Shown here piece by piece: positions 45,399 to 54,434 of a DNA stretch of 64,000 nucleotides. Numbering within the stretch: the stretch's first letter is position 1; every line of letters begins with the position of its first letter. The notes beneath the pieces are model-generated. The model had not been told where the DNA came from, made no database searches, and worked only from the letters and a program-made list of their open reading frames with translations. The DNA comes from Dryocola clanedunensis subsp. sulfonylureivorans (GTDB lineage: Bacteria > Pseudomonadota > Gammaproteobacteria > Enterobacterales > Enterobacteriaceae): NCBI RefSeq assembly GCF_016756775.1, contig NZ_JAERMU010000020.1, forward strand, positions 22,578-86,577, written 5' to 3'. Both the position numbers and the translations under genes were made by a program.

Positions 45399-46557
45399 TA
45401 AGTTTTCTCGGTTCAGTAACGAGCGGGAAAAGTTTCAGGCACATGGTCTGAACCCTTTTGGTACCTGCATCGACGAGGTTTTTTCCGCGACCAAGGGGCG
45501 GATTGGCGATCAAAAAATTGTCCTTGCGGGTACCAATAACTATCTCGGCCTGACTTTCGATGAACAGGCGATTGCTGAAGGGCAGGCTGCGCTTGCTGCG
45601 CAAGGCACCGGCACCACCGGCTCACGCATGGCGAACGGCAGCTATGGACCTCATTTACAGCTGGAACTGGAGCTAGCTGAGTTTTTTAATCGTCCCAGTG
45701 CCATCATCTTTTCCACCGGCTATACCGCCAATCTGGGGGTCATCAGTACTCTGGCACAGCCTGGTTCCGTTGTACTGATCGATGCGGACAGCCACGCCAG
45801 CATTTATGATGCGTGCGCGCTTGGTGGGACGGAGATTATTCGCTTTCGACACAATGACGCTGAGGATCTGGAGCGGCGAATGGTAAGGCTGGGCGCGCGG
45901 GCGCGCGAGGCAATTATTATTGTGGAAGGTATTTACAGCATGCTGGGTGATGTCGCACCGTTGAGGGAAATCGTCGATATCAAACGGCGACTCGGCGGCT
46001 ATCTGTTGGTCGATGAGGCACACTCATTTGGCGTGATGGGCGCTCACGGCCGCGGGCTTGCTGAAGCGCTGGGTGTAGAACAGGATGTGGATATTATTCT
46101 CGGCACCTTCAGCAAGAGCCTTGCCTCTATCGGCGGTTTTGCCGTCGGCAACGCGGGGATGGAAGTGTTGCGCTATTGCAGCCGCCCGTTCATCTTTACC
46201 GCTTCGCCATCGCCCTCCAGCATTGCGTCTGTGCGTTCGACGCTAAAAAAAATAGCTCTCCATCCTGAACTGCGTGAAAAGCTGTGGAACAATGCCCGCC
46301 GCCTGTATCAAGGGTTGACCGGGCTTGGGTATACCCTAGGACCGCGCATCAGCCCAGTGGTGCCGGTGATGATCGGCTCGCAGGCAGAAGGACTGAGCTT
46401 ATGGCGCGCACTTATCGCCAACGGCGTGTATGTCAATCTGGTGTTACCTCCGGCCGCGCCAATGGGTGATACGTTGCTGCGATGTAGCGTCAATGCTGCG
46501 CACAGTGATGAAGATATTGATGCTATCATCCACGCATTTGCTGTACTGAAAAAATAG
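45385..46557 (+). CDS. spt: Serine palmitoyltransferase (alpha-oxoamine synthase)
   Basis: 390 residues from ATG 45385, chosen over an earlier in-frame ATG (45283) that lies inside the ACP gene; GGAG lies upstream. PLP enzyme of the alpha-oxoamine synthase family: AGTNNYLGL (48-56), GTGTTGSRMANGSYG (74-88), DADSHASIYD with His137, VDEAHSFGVMG with Asp210 and His213, and PLP lysine Lys244 in TFSKSLASIGG. The family also includes KBL and BioF; the TFSKS...GG form, the adjacent ACP and the ceramide genes favour serine palmitoyltransferase, which joins serine with an acyl thioester to make 3-ketosphinganine. Confidence 0.88.
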   Translation: MGLYDKFSRFSNEREKFQAHGLNPFGTCIDEVFSATKGRIGDQKIVLAGTNNYLGLTFDEQAIAEGQAALAAQGTGTTGSRMANGSYGPHLQLELELAEFFNRPSAIIFSTGYTANLGVISTLAQPGSVVLIDADSHASIYDACALGGTEIIRFRHNDAEDLERRMVRLGARAREAIIIVEGIYSMLGDVAPLREIVDIKRRLGGYLLVDEAHSFGVMGAHGRGLAEALGVEQDVDIILGTFSKSLASIGGFAVGNAGMEVLRYCSRPFIFTASPSPSSIASVRSTLKKIALHPELREKLWNNARRLYQGLTGLGYTLGPRISPVVPVMIGSQAEGLSLWRALIANGVYVNLVLPPAAPMGDTLLRCSVNAAHSDEDIDAIIHAFAVLKK

Positions 46558-46620
46558 TCCCGCGACACAGTGATGGAACAGCAACGGTGATTATCGTCAG
46601 CGTCACCTCGCTGCTCTTCT

Positions 46621-47358
46621 TTATCCCGTAATGATATCGCCGCTGCTTCTGTCCCCCAGATAGCGGTATTTTTTTGCCGCCATAAACTTTGCAACAGCCT
46701 TTTCTGCCTCGCAAAGTACTTTATCGAGAGGCAAATTTGTATCGATATTCACGATGTCAGCCCCGTTGAAGGTTAATAATGGCGTGACCGCAATTTTTCT
46801 CTCCAGAGACGCCCTGAGATGATCGGGCTTACGGGCGCAAGCTACTTCCAGATCAACATTCAGCTTGATGACTAAATCCGGTTTATGCTCTGTCATCCAC
46901 TGGAATGTCGCCAGCTCATATGCCGCCAGCCATTTAACAAAAAAGCTTCCTTCGACGTCGGCGGGGAATGTCGGACCGTCATATGCACCGGGGAATTGCA
47001 GTTGTGGAAAACGATCGGCCAGGACAATAAATCCTTTCTCACGCAAAGCCAGCATGCAGCGAAAGCGCCGCCGACGCCGTACCACGAAAGCACTAACCAC
47101 CAGGGCAGACAGCAGATCGTAGTGAGTTTTATCTGCGTTGATTTTTTTGGCTTTGTGCTCAATGGCCTTGCCAATCGGCCGCCCTACTAGAGGAAGTTGC
47201 GATACCGCGCGTCCGACGTTCCCCGCCTGTTTTCCCAAATGGACCATGGACGCCGGACCATATTTTTTTACATATTCGATCAAATGTTCACAAACGGTGG
47301 ATTTACCCGATCCGTCGCTGCCGATGATCGCAATCAACGGTGGCAATGTTGTACTCAT
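46621..47358 (-). CDS. Thymidylate-kinase-like P-loop kinase A
   Basis: 245 residues. Walker A is GSDGSGKST (13-21); the Lid/DR-like motif is ADRFPQ; a shared C-terminal block reads [25 protein letters not shown] precedes ATG 47358. It is a paralogue of the next two genes but points the other way, converging on the serine palmitoyltransferase gene. The dTMP-kinase fold is used for several non-nucleotide substrates; in this setting a sphingolipid or head-group kinase is plausible, but that is inference. Confidence 0.75.
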   Translation of the reverse strand: MSTTLPPLIAIIGSDGSGKSTVCEHLIEYVKKYGPASMVHLGKQAGNVGRAVSQLPLVGRPIGKAIEHKAKKINADKTHYDLLSALVVSAFVVRRRRRFRCMLALREKGFIVLADRFPQLQFPGAYDGPTFPADVEGSFFVKWLAAYELATFQWMTEHKPDLVIKLNVDLEVACARKPDHLRASLERKIAVTPLLTFNGADIVNIDTNLPLDKVLCEAEKAVAKFMAAKKYRYLGDRSSGDIITG

Positions 47359-47719
47359 AATAAGACCCTTTTTCCAGACACCGGAAACGGTGCATTATTT
47401 TGTAAAACGAAACGCGGTCTGGCATCGCCATCAATTCTGCGCGGACAAATAGTTTCAATTCGTTGCCAATAATACAATAAAATTGTTCGTGCATCAGGTT
47501 ATGTGCCCTGCATTCTTAGCGAGCAACAACGGTGATTAACATGAGCATTCAAACAGAATTCACTTAAAATGGCCATATTTTGGAATAATGTTTTTTAAAT
47601 TATAAGTCACATAGATACCTGGAGCACAAATATCATTACTGCTGCATGCGGCTATAATAAATATCTTGAACCCATAGGAGATCGTAATACAATGCTTTTT
47701 TTGCATTGGATTAATTATT
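47359..47719. promoter_or_regulatory. Divergent intergenic region between kinases A and B
   Basis: 361 bp, AT-rich, should contain divergent promoters for kinase A (minus) and for the kinase B to lptG operon (plus). No distinct operator was recognised. Confidence 0.4.
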
Positions 47720-48445
47720 GTGAGAAAGAAGATAAATCCTGAGTCTATTTTTCCGCACGTAGGCGTCATTGCGATAACCGGTTGTGATGGCTCAGGCAAA
47801 TCAACTCTGGCAACCAGCCTTGTTAGCTATTTATCCGAGCAGCATCCCGTAGAATTGCTCTACCTTGGCCAGTCTTCGGGGCGTATTGGTGCATGGGTAA
47901 GTGCGCTGCCAGTAATTGGCGTGCCTTTCGGGCGTTATTTGCTGGCGAAATCTGAACATGTGCATGAACGTCCTTCCATACCTCCAGACAATACAACAGC
48001 GCTGGCTATTTTTCTGCTTTCGTGTTGGCGGGTTTACAAATTCCGCCGCATGTTAGCGAAAAGCCGCCGGGGTACATTGTTGGTTACCGATCGTTATCCA
48101 CAGGCAGAGGTTGCGGGGTTTCGTTTCGACGGCCCGCAACTGGCAAAAACGACAGGCGGTAACCGCTGGATTAGCTGGTTGCGAAAACGCGAGCAGGGTT
48201 TTTATCAATGGATGGCCTCTTATCCACCGTTATTATTGATTCGGTTGGCAATAGATGAAGAGACGGCTTGGTTACGCAAGCCCGATCATCAGCGGTCTGC
48301 TTTGCGTGATAAGATTGCCGTTATTCCGCAGCTGACTTTTAACGGTGCCAGAATCCTTGAATTAGATGGGCGGCGACCTGCAAGTGAAATATTTGATGAA
48401 TCACTACGGGCGGTTAAACATACTCTTGCGGCAGCCAATACGTAG
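47720..48445 (+). CDS. Thymidylate-kinase-like P-loop kinase B
   Basis: 241 residues with a GTG start. Walker A GCDGSGKST, TDRYPQAE in the middle, and RKPDHQRSALRDKIAVIPQL near the end, all in line with kinases A and C. First gene of the plus-strand kinase-flippase-lpt run. Substrate unknown; see kinase A. Confidence 0.75.
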   Translation: MRKKINPESIFPHVGVIAITGCDGSGKSTLATSLVSYLSEQHPVELLYLGQSSGRIGAWVSALPVIGVPFGRYLLAKSEHVHERPSIPPDNTTALAIFLLSCWRVYKFRRMLAKSRRGTLLVTDRYPQAEVAGFRFDGPQLAKTTGGNRWISWLRKREQGFYQWMASYPPLLLIRLAIDEETAWLRKPDHQRSALRDKIAVIPQLTFNGARILELDGRRPASEIFDESLRAVKHTLAAANT

Positions 48446-48460
48446 CCGGAAGTTAACACT

Positions 48461-49231
48461 TTGTTACTAAAACAGATGAAAATAAATAGACACTCATCCA
48501 AAGTTAACTCCCCTGCAGCCTGTATTCACGGGCTTATTGCCGTGGTGGGTAGCGATGGTACAGGAAAATCTACGCTGACCACCGACCTGGTCAAAAAAAT
48601 GCGGCAGTATCGTGCAACAGAACGGTGTTATTTAGGACTTATCTCGGGGGAAGACGGCGACAAAATAAAGCGACTGCCTCTCATCGGAATATGGCTGGAG
48701 CGGCGGTTAGCAGCTAAATCTGATAAGTCCCAGCGCATGAACAATAAGCCGCCAGCACTGTGGGTGGCATTCATCATGTATGGTTTTTCACTGTGGCGGA
48801 CGTTTAATTTACGCCGTGTTCTGCGGCTGGCGCACAGTGGCGTGTTGGTGATAAGCGATCGTTACCCGCAGGAGGAAATTTCAGGCTTTTACTATGACGG
48901 GCCCGGCATTGGCGTTGAGCGCGCGAAGGGTTGGCTGCAGATATGGCTGGCAGCACGCGAACGCCGTTTATATCAACAAATGGCCCGCTATCGCCCGCAG
49001 CTAATCATCCGCCTTGATATCGATGTAGATACTGCGTTTGCACGTAAACCCGATCACAGCTATGAAGAACTGAAAGACAAGATTTCTACCATGGTTCGCC
49101 TGCGTTACAACGGTGCAACCATTGTCGAAATTGATGCCAGAGCGCCTTACGAAGATGTGCTGAGTCAAGCACTCGCAGCCATATTCGCCGTTGCGCTCCC
49201 AACTCAGCGAGTGAACGAAGCTTTCGGGTAA
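48461..49231 (+). CDS. Thymidylate-kinase-like P-loop kinase C
   Basis: 256 residues if TTG 48461 is used; ATG 48476 gives 251. Walker A GSDGTGKST, ISDRYPQEE, and RKPDHSYEELKDKISTMVRL. Begins 15 nt after kinase B. The three paralogues share the same unusual insertion around residues 45-90 (YLG(L/Q)xSG..G / LPLIG.), so they arose by duplication within this cluster lineage. Confidence 0.75.
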   Translation: MLLKQMKINRHSSKVNSPAACIHGLIAVVGSDGTGKSTLTTDLVKKMRQYRATERCYLGLISGEDGDKIKRLPLIGIWLERRLAAKSDKSQRMNNKPPALWVAFIMYGFSLWRTFNLRRVLRLAHSGVLVISDRYPQEEISGFYYDGPGIGVERAKGWLQIWLAARERRLYQQMARYRPQLIIRLDIDVDTAFARKPDHSYEELKDKISTMVRLRYNGATIVEIDARAPYEDVLSQALAAIFAVALPTQRVNEAFG

Positions 49232-49348
49232 CCCTGCCGCGTGCTGGTATCAGGGAAATAAACATGGATTTATTAATCAGATAAAGGACTGGCCGGTGAC
49301 TGCGAAGTACAAGATATTGCAATACAACGATTACAGCTGGACCAGGTC

Positions 49349-50683
49349 ATGAAACATTGGTTTGCTGATGGTGCTTTTCGTTCCATTCTACGTAATGCAG
49401 CTTATTTAGGCTCCGGCAGCGCGGCTGGCGCCCTGCTCGGCCTGGTGGCACTAGCCTGCGCCGGCAAAGGCATGTCGCCGGAAATGTTTGGCGTGCTTGT
49501 GGTTATTCAGGCCTATACCAAAGCGGTCAGTGATTTTATTAAATTCCAGACATGGCAACTTGTGGTTCAGTTCGGCACCCCCGCACTTGCGCAGAACAAT
49601 ACCCGGCGGTTCAGTGATGTTGTTGGCTTCTCGTTTGGCCTGGATATTATGGGCGGCAGTATCGCAGTGCTGGGTGGTATGTTACTGCTGCCGTTTTTAT
49701 CCCATGCTTTGGGCCTGGACACGAAGATCTTCTGGCTCGCCATTCTCTACTGCACCCTCATCCCGTCAATGACCTCGTCCACGCCGACCGGCGTGCTGCG
49801 CGCCTTTAACCGCTTCGATCTCATCGCCGTTCAGCAGGCTATCAGGCCTTTCCTGCGGGCGGCAGGCAGCCTGGCTTCATACTATTTCGACCTGGGATTT
49901 CCGGGGTTTATCGTTACCTGGTATATATCTAACCTTGCCGGCGGCACGCTGTTTTGGTGGTTTACGGCACGAGAACTGCGCAGCCGGGATATACATAATG
50001 CACTTAAGCCGCACCTGTTCAAAGCCGAACGACGCCTGGAGGGCGCATGGAATTTTGTCTGGACGACTAACATTGCGCATACCATTTGGGCTGCACGTAA
50101 CTCGTGTACCACGGTGTTAGTTGGTGTGTTTCTGGGGCCAGCCGCTGCCGGGCTGTTCAAAATCGCAATGACCTTTTTCGATGCGACTGGGACGCCGGCG
50201 AAAATGCTGGAGAAAAGTTTCTACCCAGAGATCATGCGCATGGATCCACGAACAACCAAACCGTGGCTGTTGGGCCTACGTTCGTCGCTGCTTGCCGGGG
50301 GAGTCGGCATCGCCGTTGCACTGTTGATCCTGTTTGTCGGCAAGCCGCTCATTGGCCTGGTCTTCGGGCATCAATATCTTGAAGCCTATGATCTTATCCA
50401 AATCATGCTGGGCGCGATTATCGTGTCCATGATGGGGTTTCCACAGGAATCCTTACTATTTATGGCCGGAAAACAGCGTGATTTTCTCATCGCGCAGGCG
50501 ATTGCCTCTGTTTCCTACATTGTGCTGCTGGTGAGCATGTCGTACACCTTCGGCGTACAGGGCGCAGCTTTAGCTTATTTACTGGGGCAATGTTTAGACG
50601 TCCTGTTATCCCTGCTCCCGACAATTGGTGCTTACCGCAATCGTGCATTGTTGAGGATAAATGTCCATGGAGAGAATAATTAA
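49349..50683 (+). CDS. Wzx/MATE-type lipid or oligosaccharide flippase
   Basis: 444 residues with about 12-14 membrane segments, MOP flippase superfamily. Recognisable start: YLGSGSAAGALLGLVALACAGKGMSPEMFG. Such proteins flip lipid-linked substrates from the inner to the outer leaflet of the inner membrane. Between kinases and LptF/G genes, it is the likely inner-membrane flipping step for the cluster product. Its stop overlaps the next start by one base. Confidence 0.82.
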   Translation: MKHWFADGAFRSILRNAAYLGSGSAAGALLGLVALACAGKGMSPEMFGVLVVIQAYTKAVSDFIKFQTWQLVVQFGTPALAQNNTRRFSDVVGFSFGLDIMGGSIAVLGGMLLLPFLSHALGLDTKIFWLAILYCTLIPSMTSSTPTGVLRAFNRFDLIAVQQAIRPFLRAAGSLASYYFDLGFPGFIVTWYISNLAGGTLFWWFTARELRSRDIHNALKPHLFKAERRLEGAWNFVWTTNIAHTIWAARNSCTTVLVGVFLGPAAAGLFKIAMTFFDATGTPAKMLEKSFYPEIMRMDPRTTKPWLLGLRSSLLAGGVGIAVALLILFVGKPLIGLVFGHQYLEAYDLIQIMLGAIIVSMMGFPQESLLFMAGKQRDFLIAQAIASVSYIVLLVSMSYTFGVQGAALAYLLGQCLDVLLSLLPTIGAYRNRALLRINVHGENN

Positions 50684-51531
50684 TGACATGCAAAAGTTAC
50701 TGGAAAAAATTCTCTGCTGAAACAGTGCAGGCGCTGTTTGTCGCGGTGGAAGATGATGATCGGATTAAAGCCGATATCAGCCTGCCACCTGTCATTGATA
50801 TGCAGTGTTCAGTAGAGGGTATTAGGGACAATTATGCGCTGTGCCTACAGTTCTGGGAGGACGGGTTTACCCGCCAGGAACTACTGCAGCTGGTGAAAAG
50901 TTTCCAGCAAGACCCGCAAATAGCTGCCACAACCCGTATGCGCTACAAATACATCCGTGCGCGTTATAAACACCTGCGGTTTGCTCAACATCTTTACGGC
51001 GAAAAACACCAGTCCAACCGTTTGTTTCACACCACAACCGTCGCACTCGGCCATTTTCAGGATGCCTATCGTAACGGTAACCAGCGGCAGCTTGAGCAAT
51101 ATGGCAACTGGCTGAAGCTGCTGCTCAGCAAACCGGTCTGGTCATGGGTACGTTTTGCGCTGCGCCATACCCGAATGGCAAACGAACAAGGTTTTAACGC
51201 CTACCATCTGGAGCAAATGCGTCGGCTCCAGCAGCTAGTCTCCAGCCCTGAGCTTACCGGACTGCAGTTTCACAACGTGCGAAAAATTATCAGCAGGCAG
51301 GTCTCTTTTTACGACACCCTGAGGTCTATTGAGCCTGGCAATATTCAAGCTAGGCAGATCTCTCAATTTTTGGCAGCGATCAACGGATTAATGGGCGATC
51401 GGCATGATGTGATGGTGGCGGATAAACTGGCGGGAGGTACTAGCTATGATCAGCCCTCACTGCTGGATAGCGATATTCGCCAGCGCCTTGAGCTGCTTCT
51501 TTCTCGTTCCGGGATAACTGCAGACAGATAA
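50683..51531 (+). CDS. CHAD-like helical protein
   Basis: 282 residues, helical, rich in His and Arg. The C-terminal half has CHAD-like spacing: LQFHNVRKIISRQVSFYDTL followed by ISQFLAAINGLMGDRHDVMV, with conserved His and Arg. CHAD proteins bind polyphosphate or other anions through positive surfaces. An N-terminal cytoplasmic part (VIDMQCSVEGIRDNYAL) is not recognised. Coupled to the flippase gene. Function in the cluster unknown; a phosphate-binding helper is possible. Confidence 0.55.
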   Translation: MTCKSYWKKFSAETVQALFVAVEDDDRIKADISLPPVIDMQCSVEGIRDNYALCLQFWEDGFTRQELLQLVKSFQQDPQIAATTRMRYKYIRARYKHLRFAQHLYGEKHQSNRLFHTTTVALGHFQDAYRNGNQRQLEQYGNWLKLLLSKPVWSWVRFALRHTRMANEQGFNAYHLEQMRRLQQLVSSPELTGLQFHNVRKIISRQVSFYDTLRSIEPGNIQARQISQFLAAINGLMGDRHDVMVADKLAGGTSYDQPSLLDSDIRQRLELLLSRSGITADR

Positions 51532-51558
51532 ATGTGTTTTCACCCCAGAGTCAATTCG

Positions 51559-52122
51559 ATGCTTAGTAAATTGCCGATCTTCGCACTGCTGCTCTCCTCT
51601 CTGATGGCATCAGCGCATAATTTTAAGCCGGGAAAATTGCTCCCGCAGGTCGCCATTGCCGAGCGCGGCGAGCTGCTGCTGAACAATGACGATTTCAGCT
51701 ACCGACCGTGGCGGAGCGCGGAGCTTGCGGGCAAGGTGCGCATTATCCAGTACATCGCCGGTCGTAAGTCAGCCAAAAAGAAAAACTCACTATTAATTAC
51801 CGCAGTTAAAGAGGCGAACTTTCCCAACGATCGCTTTCAGCCTACCACCATCATCAATACCGACGATGCGATCCCCGGCTCCGGCTTTTTTGTTCGCGGA
51901 AAAATCGAGAAAAATAAAAGAAATTATCCCTGGGCACAGTTCATCGTCGATAGCGATGGGTTAGGGCGTTTAGCATGGCAGTTGCCTGAGGAGAACTCCA
52001 CCATCGTAGTGCTGGATAAGGCCGGGCGTGTACAATGGGCAAAAGATGGTTCGCTGACTCCCCAGGAAGTTGACCTGGTGATAGCCCTGCTGCGCTCGTT
52101 GATATACCGACAAAAACCATGA
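51559..52122 (+). CDS. YtfJ-like periplasmic protein
   Basis: 187 residues from ATG 51559, which begins a clean signal peptide (LPIFALLLSSLMASA); an in-frame ATG at 51532 exists. The mature part matches E. coli YtfJ throughout: IAERGELLLNNDDFSYRPWRS, GKVRIIQYIAGR, TTIINTDDAIPGSGFFVRG, WAQFIVDSDG, VVLDKAGRVQWAKDGSLTPQEV. YtfJ has a thioredoxin-like fold without active cysteines, and its role is unknown. This is a second, plasmid copy embedded in a lipid gene cluster. Confidence 0.9.
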   Translation: MLSKLPIFALLLSSLMASAHNFKPGKLLPQVAIAERGELLLNNDDFSYRPWRSAELAGKVRIIQYIAGRKSAKKKNSLLITAVKEANFPNDRFQPTTIINTDDAIPGSGFFVRGKIEKNKRNYPWAQFIVDSDGLGRLAWQLPEENSTIVVLDKAGRVQWAKDGSLTPQEVDLVIALLRSLIYRQKP

Positions 52123-52164
52123 ATTTACAGTAACTTTCCGTAGGGACCCCTGGAGCGACTACTT

Positions 52165-53235
52165 ATGTATTTGATTGAACGCTACATCATGGTTGAAATC
52201 CGCCGTCTGGTTATGATAATCGCGAGCTTTCTGATCTTTATTTTCGCCAGCTACTCCGCCCAGCGCTACCTTACCGATGCCGCTAACGGCACGCTGGCGT
52301 TGGGCATCGTTGCTGACGTTGTTTTTTATAAGTCTTTAATTGCATTAGAGATGATATTACCCGTCGCACTGTACGTATCCGTTGCGGTCGCACTCGGTCA
52401 GCTCTACAGCGATACAGAAATCACCGCTATGCAAGCATCAGGCGCCAGCCCGCTGCTACTCTATAAGGCGGTGTTGGTACTCGCAATTCCGCTGGCGATA
52501 GGAGTCACACTGCTTTCGATGTACGGCAGGCCCTGGGCCTATGCCAATATTTATCAGCTAAGGCAGCAGTCGCAATCTCTTGTGGACATCAGCCATTTAC
52601 AGGCCGGCAAATTTAACGTCGGCGACAACGGCCGAATGGTTCTCGCGAGTAAAATCGACAAAGCGGCAAACCATCTTTCGGACGTCTTGATTTACCTTCG
52701 CTCCGAAAAACATACCAATCTGTATAGTGCTGCTTCCGTTAAGGTTATCAGCACTTCCCCCTCAAGCCCTACTGTCAGGCTAAAAAAAGGCACATCTTAT
52801 GTACTGGATCGCCAGGGCTCAGACGACAGCTGGCAAGATTACGACAACTTTGATGTTTCGCTAAAACCGATCGTGCAAAGCGTCGAATCAAAGCACAAGT
52901 CTTCCCCGCTGGCGGTGTTAGCCAACTCAGGGGATCCTGGTGACAGGGCTGAATTACAGTGGCGGTACAGTCGCGGGCTGATTACCGTGCTGATGGTACT
53001 GCTAGCTATTCCATTGAGCCGTACCGAGCCTCGGCAAGGGCGCTACGCCACGCTGCTTCCCCTCACTGTGTTGTTTGTCGCTATTTTTTATGGTGGGAAT
53101 ATTTGCCGTACACTGGTGGCTAATGGCGCGTTGCCGGTGACACCTGGTATCTGGCTGGTTCCGATAGTCATGTCTATCTGGATACTTTTTCTGCTCGCTC
53201 ACGATTTGTCGCTGCTACCGAAGAAAACCCGATGA
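52165..53235 (+). CDS. LptF-like permease
   Basis: 356 residues, six membrane helices around a periplasmic jellyroll domain, as in LptF. Signatures: ILP.ALYVSVAVALGQLYSDTEITAMQASGASPLLLYKAVL, equivalent to the LptF coupling-helix region, and RAELQWRYSRGLITVLMVLLAIPLSRTEPRQGR near the end. GGAG precedes ATG 52165. In the lipopolysaccharide exporter LptF and LptG sit on the LptB ATPase and extract lipid from the inner membrane. No lptB, lptC or lptA is in the window, so this pair would have to use chromosomal partners or act differently. Confidence 0.88.
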   Translation: MYLIERYIMVEIRRLVMIIASFLIFIFASYSAQRYLTDAANGTLALGIVADVVFYKSLIALEMILPVALYVSVAVALGQLYSDTEITAMQASGASPLLLYKAVLVLAIPLAIGVTLLSMYGRPWAYANIYQLRQQSQSLVDISHLQAGKFNVGDNGRMVLASKIDKAANHLSDVLIYLRSEKHTNLYSAASVKVISTSPSSPTVRLKKGTSYVLDRQGSDDSWQDYDNFDVSLKPIVQSVESKHKSSPLAVLANSGDPGDRAELQWRYSRGLITVLMVLLAIPLSRTEPRQGRYATLLPLTVLFVAIFYGGNICRTLVANGALPVTPGIWLVPIVMSIWILFLLAHDLSLLPKKTR

Positions 53236-54299
53236 CTATCTTTAGTCGCTATCTGATACGCAATGTGTTCATCGGCTTTTTCGCGGCGGCCGGATTGCTT
53301 ATCCCTCTGTTTACAACCTTTAATCTGATCAACGAACTTGAAGACGTCACTCCTCATGGTTACAGCTGGACACAGGCGTTGCTGGTTACCATCATGACGC
53401 TACCACGCACCCTTGTCGATTTGGGACCTTTTGTTGCCCTCCTTGGCGGGATCGTCGGGCTTGGGCTGTTATCCAAAAATAGTGAGTTGACGGCAATCCG
53501 CTCTACTGGTATGTCGATTTTCAGCATTGCTCTGGTGATGCTTACAGCTGGCTTGATGATTAACGGGGCGTTGAGTGTCATAGATGAATGGGTCGCCTCG
53601 CCGATGCAGCAGCGCGCGCTGCAAATAAAGAATATCGCGAACAAACAAAATACTTCCGGTATCTCACTATGGGCCAGACACGGCAACGAGTTTGTGACGG
53701 TTAAGTCCGTCGATAAAAATAGTCAGCCGGTCGGCATTGAGATATTTCGTTACCGGGCCGATCGCTCACTGACATCTTATATCTACGCGCAAAGAGCCAG
53801 CACAGCAGCAGATGGCTCGTGGCTACTGCATAATGTGATGCAAAAAAGCTGGAAAAATAACAGTGAAACCCTGCGCAAAAGCGCCACCATGCACTGGCAA
53901 TCGCTCTTCTTTGTACCGAACCTGAAAGAGTTAACCCTGCCTGCAGGCAGCTTCTCAGTCAGGCAGCTGAACAGATATATCGGTTATCTGCAGCGCACCG
54001 GGCAACCCAGCGCCGAATACCGCATAGTGTTATGGAAAAAACTGGGACAGCCCATCCTGGTTTTAGCCATGATTTTACTGGCCATCCCATTTACTTTCAG
54101 CAACCCACGAACGCCCGAATTGGGCAACCGCCTGGCCATTGGTTCCATCGTTGGGTTGTTCACCTACATAAGTTATCAAATCATCCTTAACCTGGGGTTG
54201 CTGCTTTCACTCAACGTGCCCTTAACTACCCTTGCCCCACCGACTGTTCTCCTGATAATCGCCTTGTGGCAGGTTTATCGTTTTGATAGACAGTATTAA
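53232..54299 (+). CDS. LptG-like permease
   Basis: 355 residues with the LptG layout. Signatures: LRxxLVxLGPFVALLGGIVGLGLLSKNSELTAIRSTGMS (quoted with gaps), SLWARHGNEFVTVKSVD in the periplasmic domain, and WKKLGQPILVLAMILLAIPFTFSNPRTPELGNR at the end. The start overlaps the lptF-like stop (ATGA). Together the pair is a paralogue of chromosomal LptFG. Last gene of the run. Confidence 0.88.
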   Translation: MTIFSRYLIRNVFIGFFAAAGLLIPLFTTFNLINELEDVTPHGYSWTQALLVTIMTLPRTLVDLGPFVALLGGIVGLGLLSKNSELTAIRSTGMSIFSIALVMLTAGLMINGALSVIDEWVASPMQQRALQIKNIANKQNTSGISLWARHGNEFVTVKSVDKNSQPVGIEIFRYRADRSLTSYIYAQRASTAADGSWLLHNVMQKSWKNNSETLRKSATMHWQSLFFVPNLKELTLPAGSFSVRQLNRYIGYLQRTGQPSAEYRIVLWKKLGQPILVLAMILLAIPFTFSNPRTPELGNRLAIGSIVGLFTYISYQIILNLGLLLSLNVPLTTLAPPTVLLIIALWQVYRFDRQY

Positions 54300-54314
54300 T
54301 AGGAGTCAGCTTGG

Positions 54315-54344
54315 AAAACGGAATCTATGGTCACTCCCGTTTTT
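54315..54344 (+). terminator. Possible terminator after the lptG-like gene
   Basis: AAAACGG and CCGTTTT pair around 15 bases, and the right arm ends in a short T-run. 16 bp after the stop. Confidence 0.45.
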
Positions 54345-54434
54345 GCAACACCAATTCGGACCGACGTTAACATGGGAAAAGAACGAGGAAATTTGCGGTC
54401 TGGTCTTTGGCAAGGAAACCATCAGATGCATAAT

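Noticed and set aside
45385..46557. Calling the oxoamine synthase BioF or KBL
   Set aside because: No biotin or threonine genes are adjacent; the dedicated ACP and ceramide synthase favour serine palmitoyltransferase, though only phylogeny would settle it.
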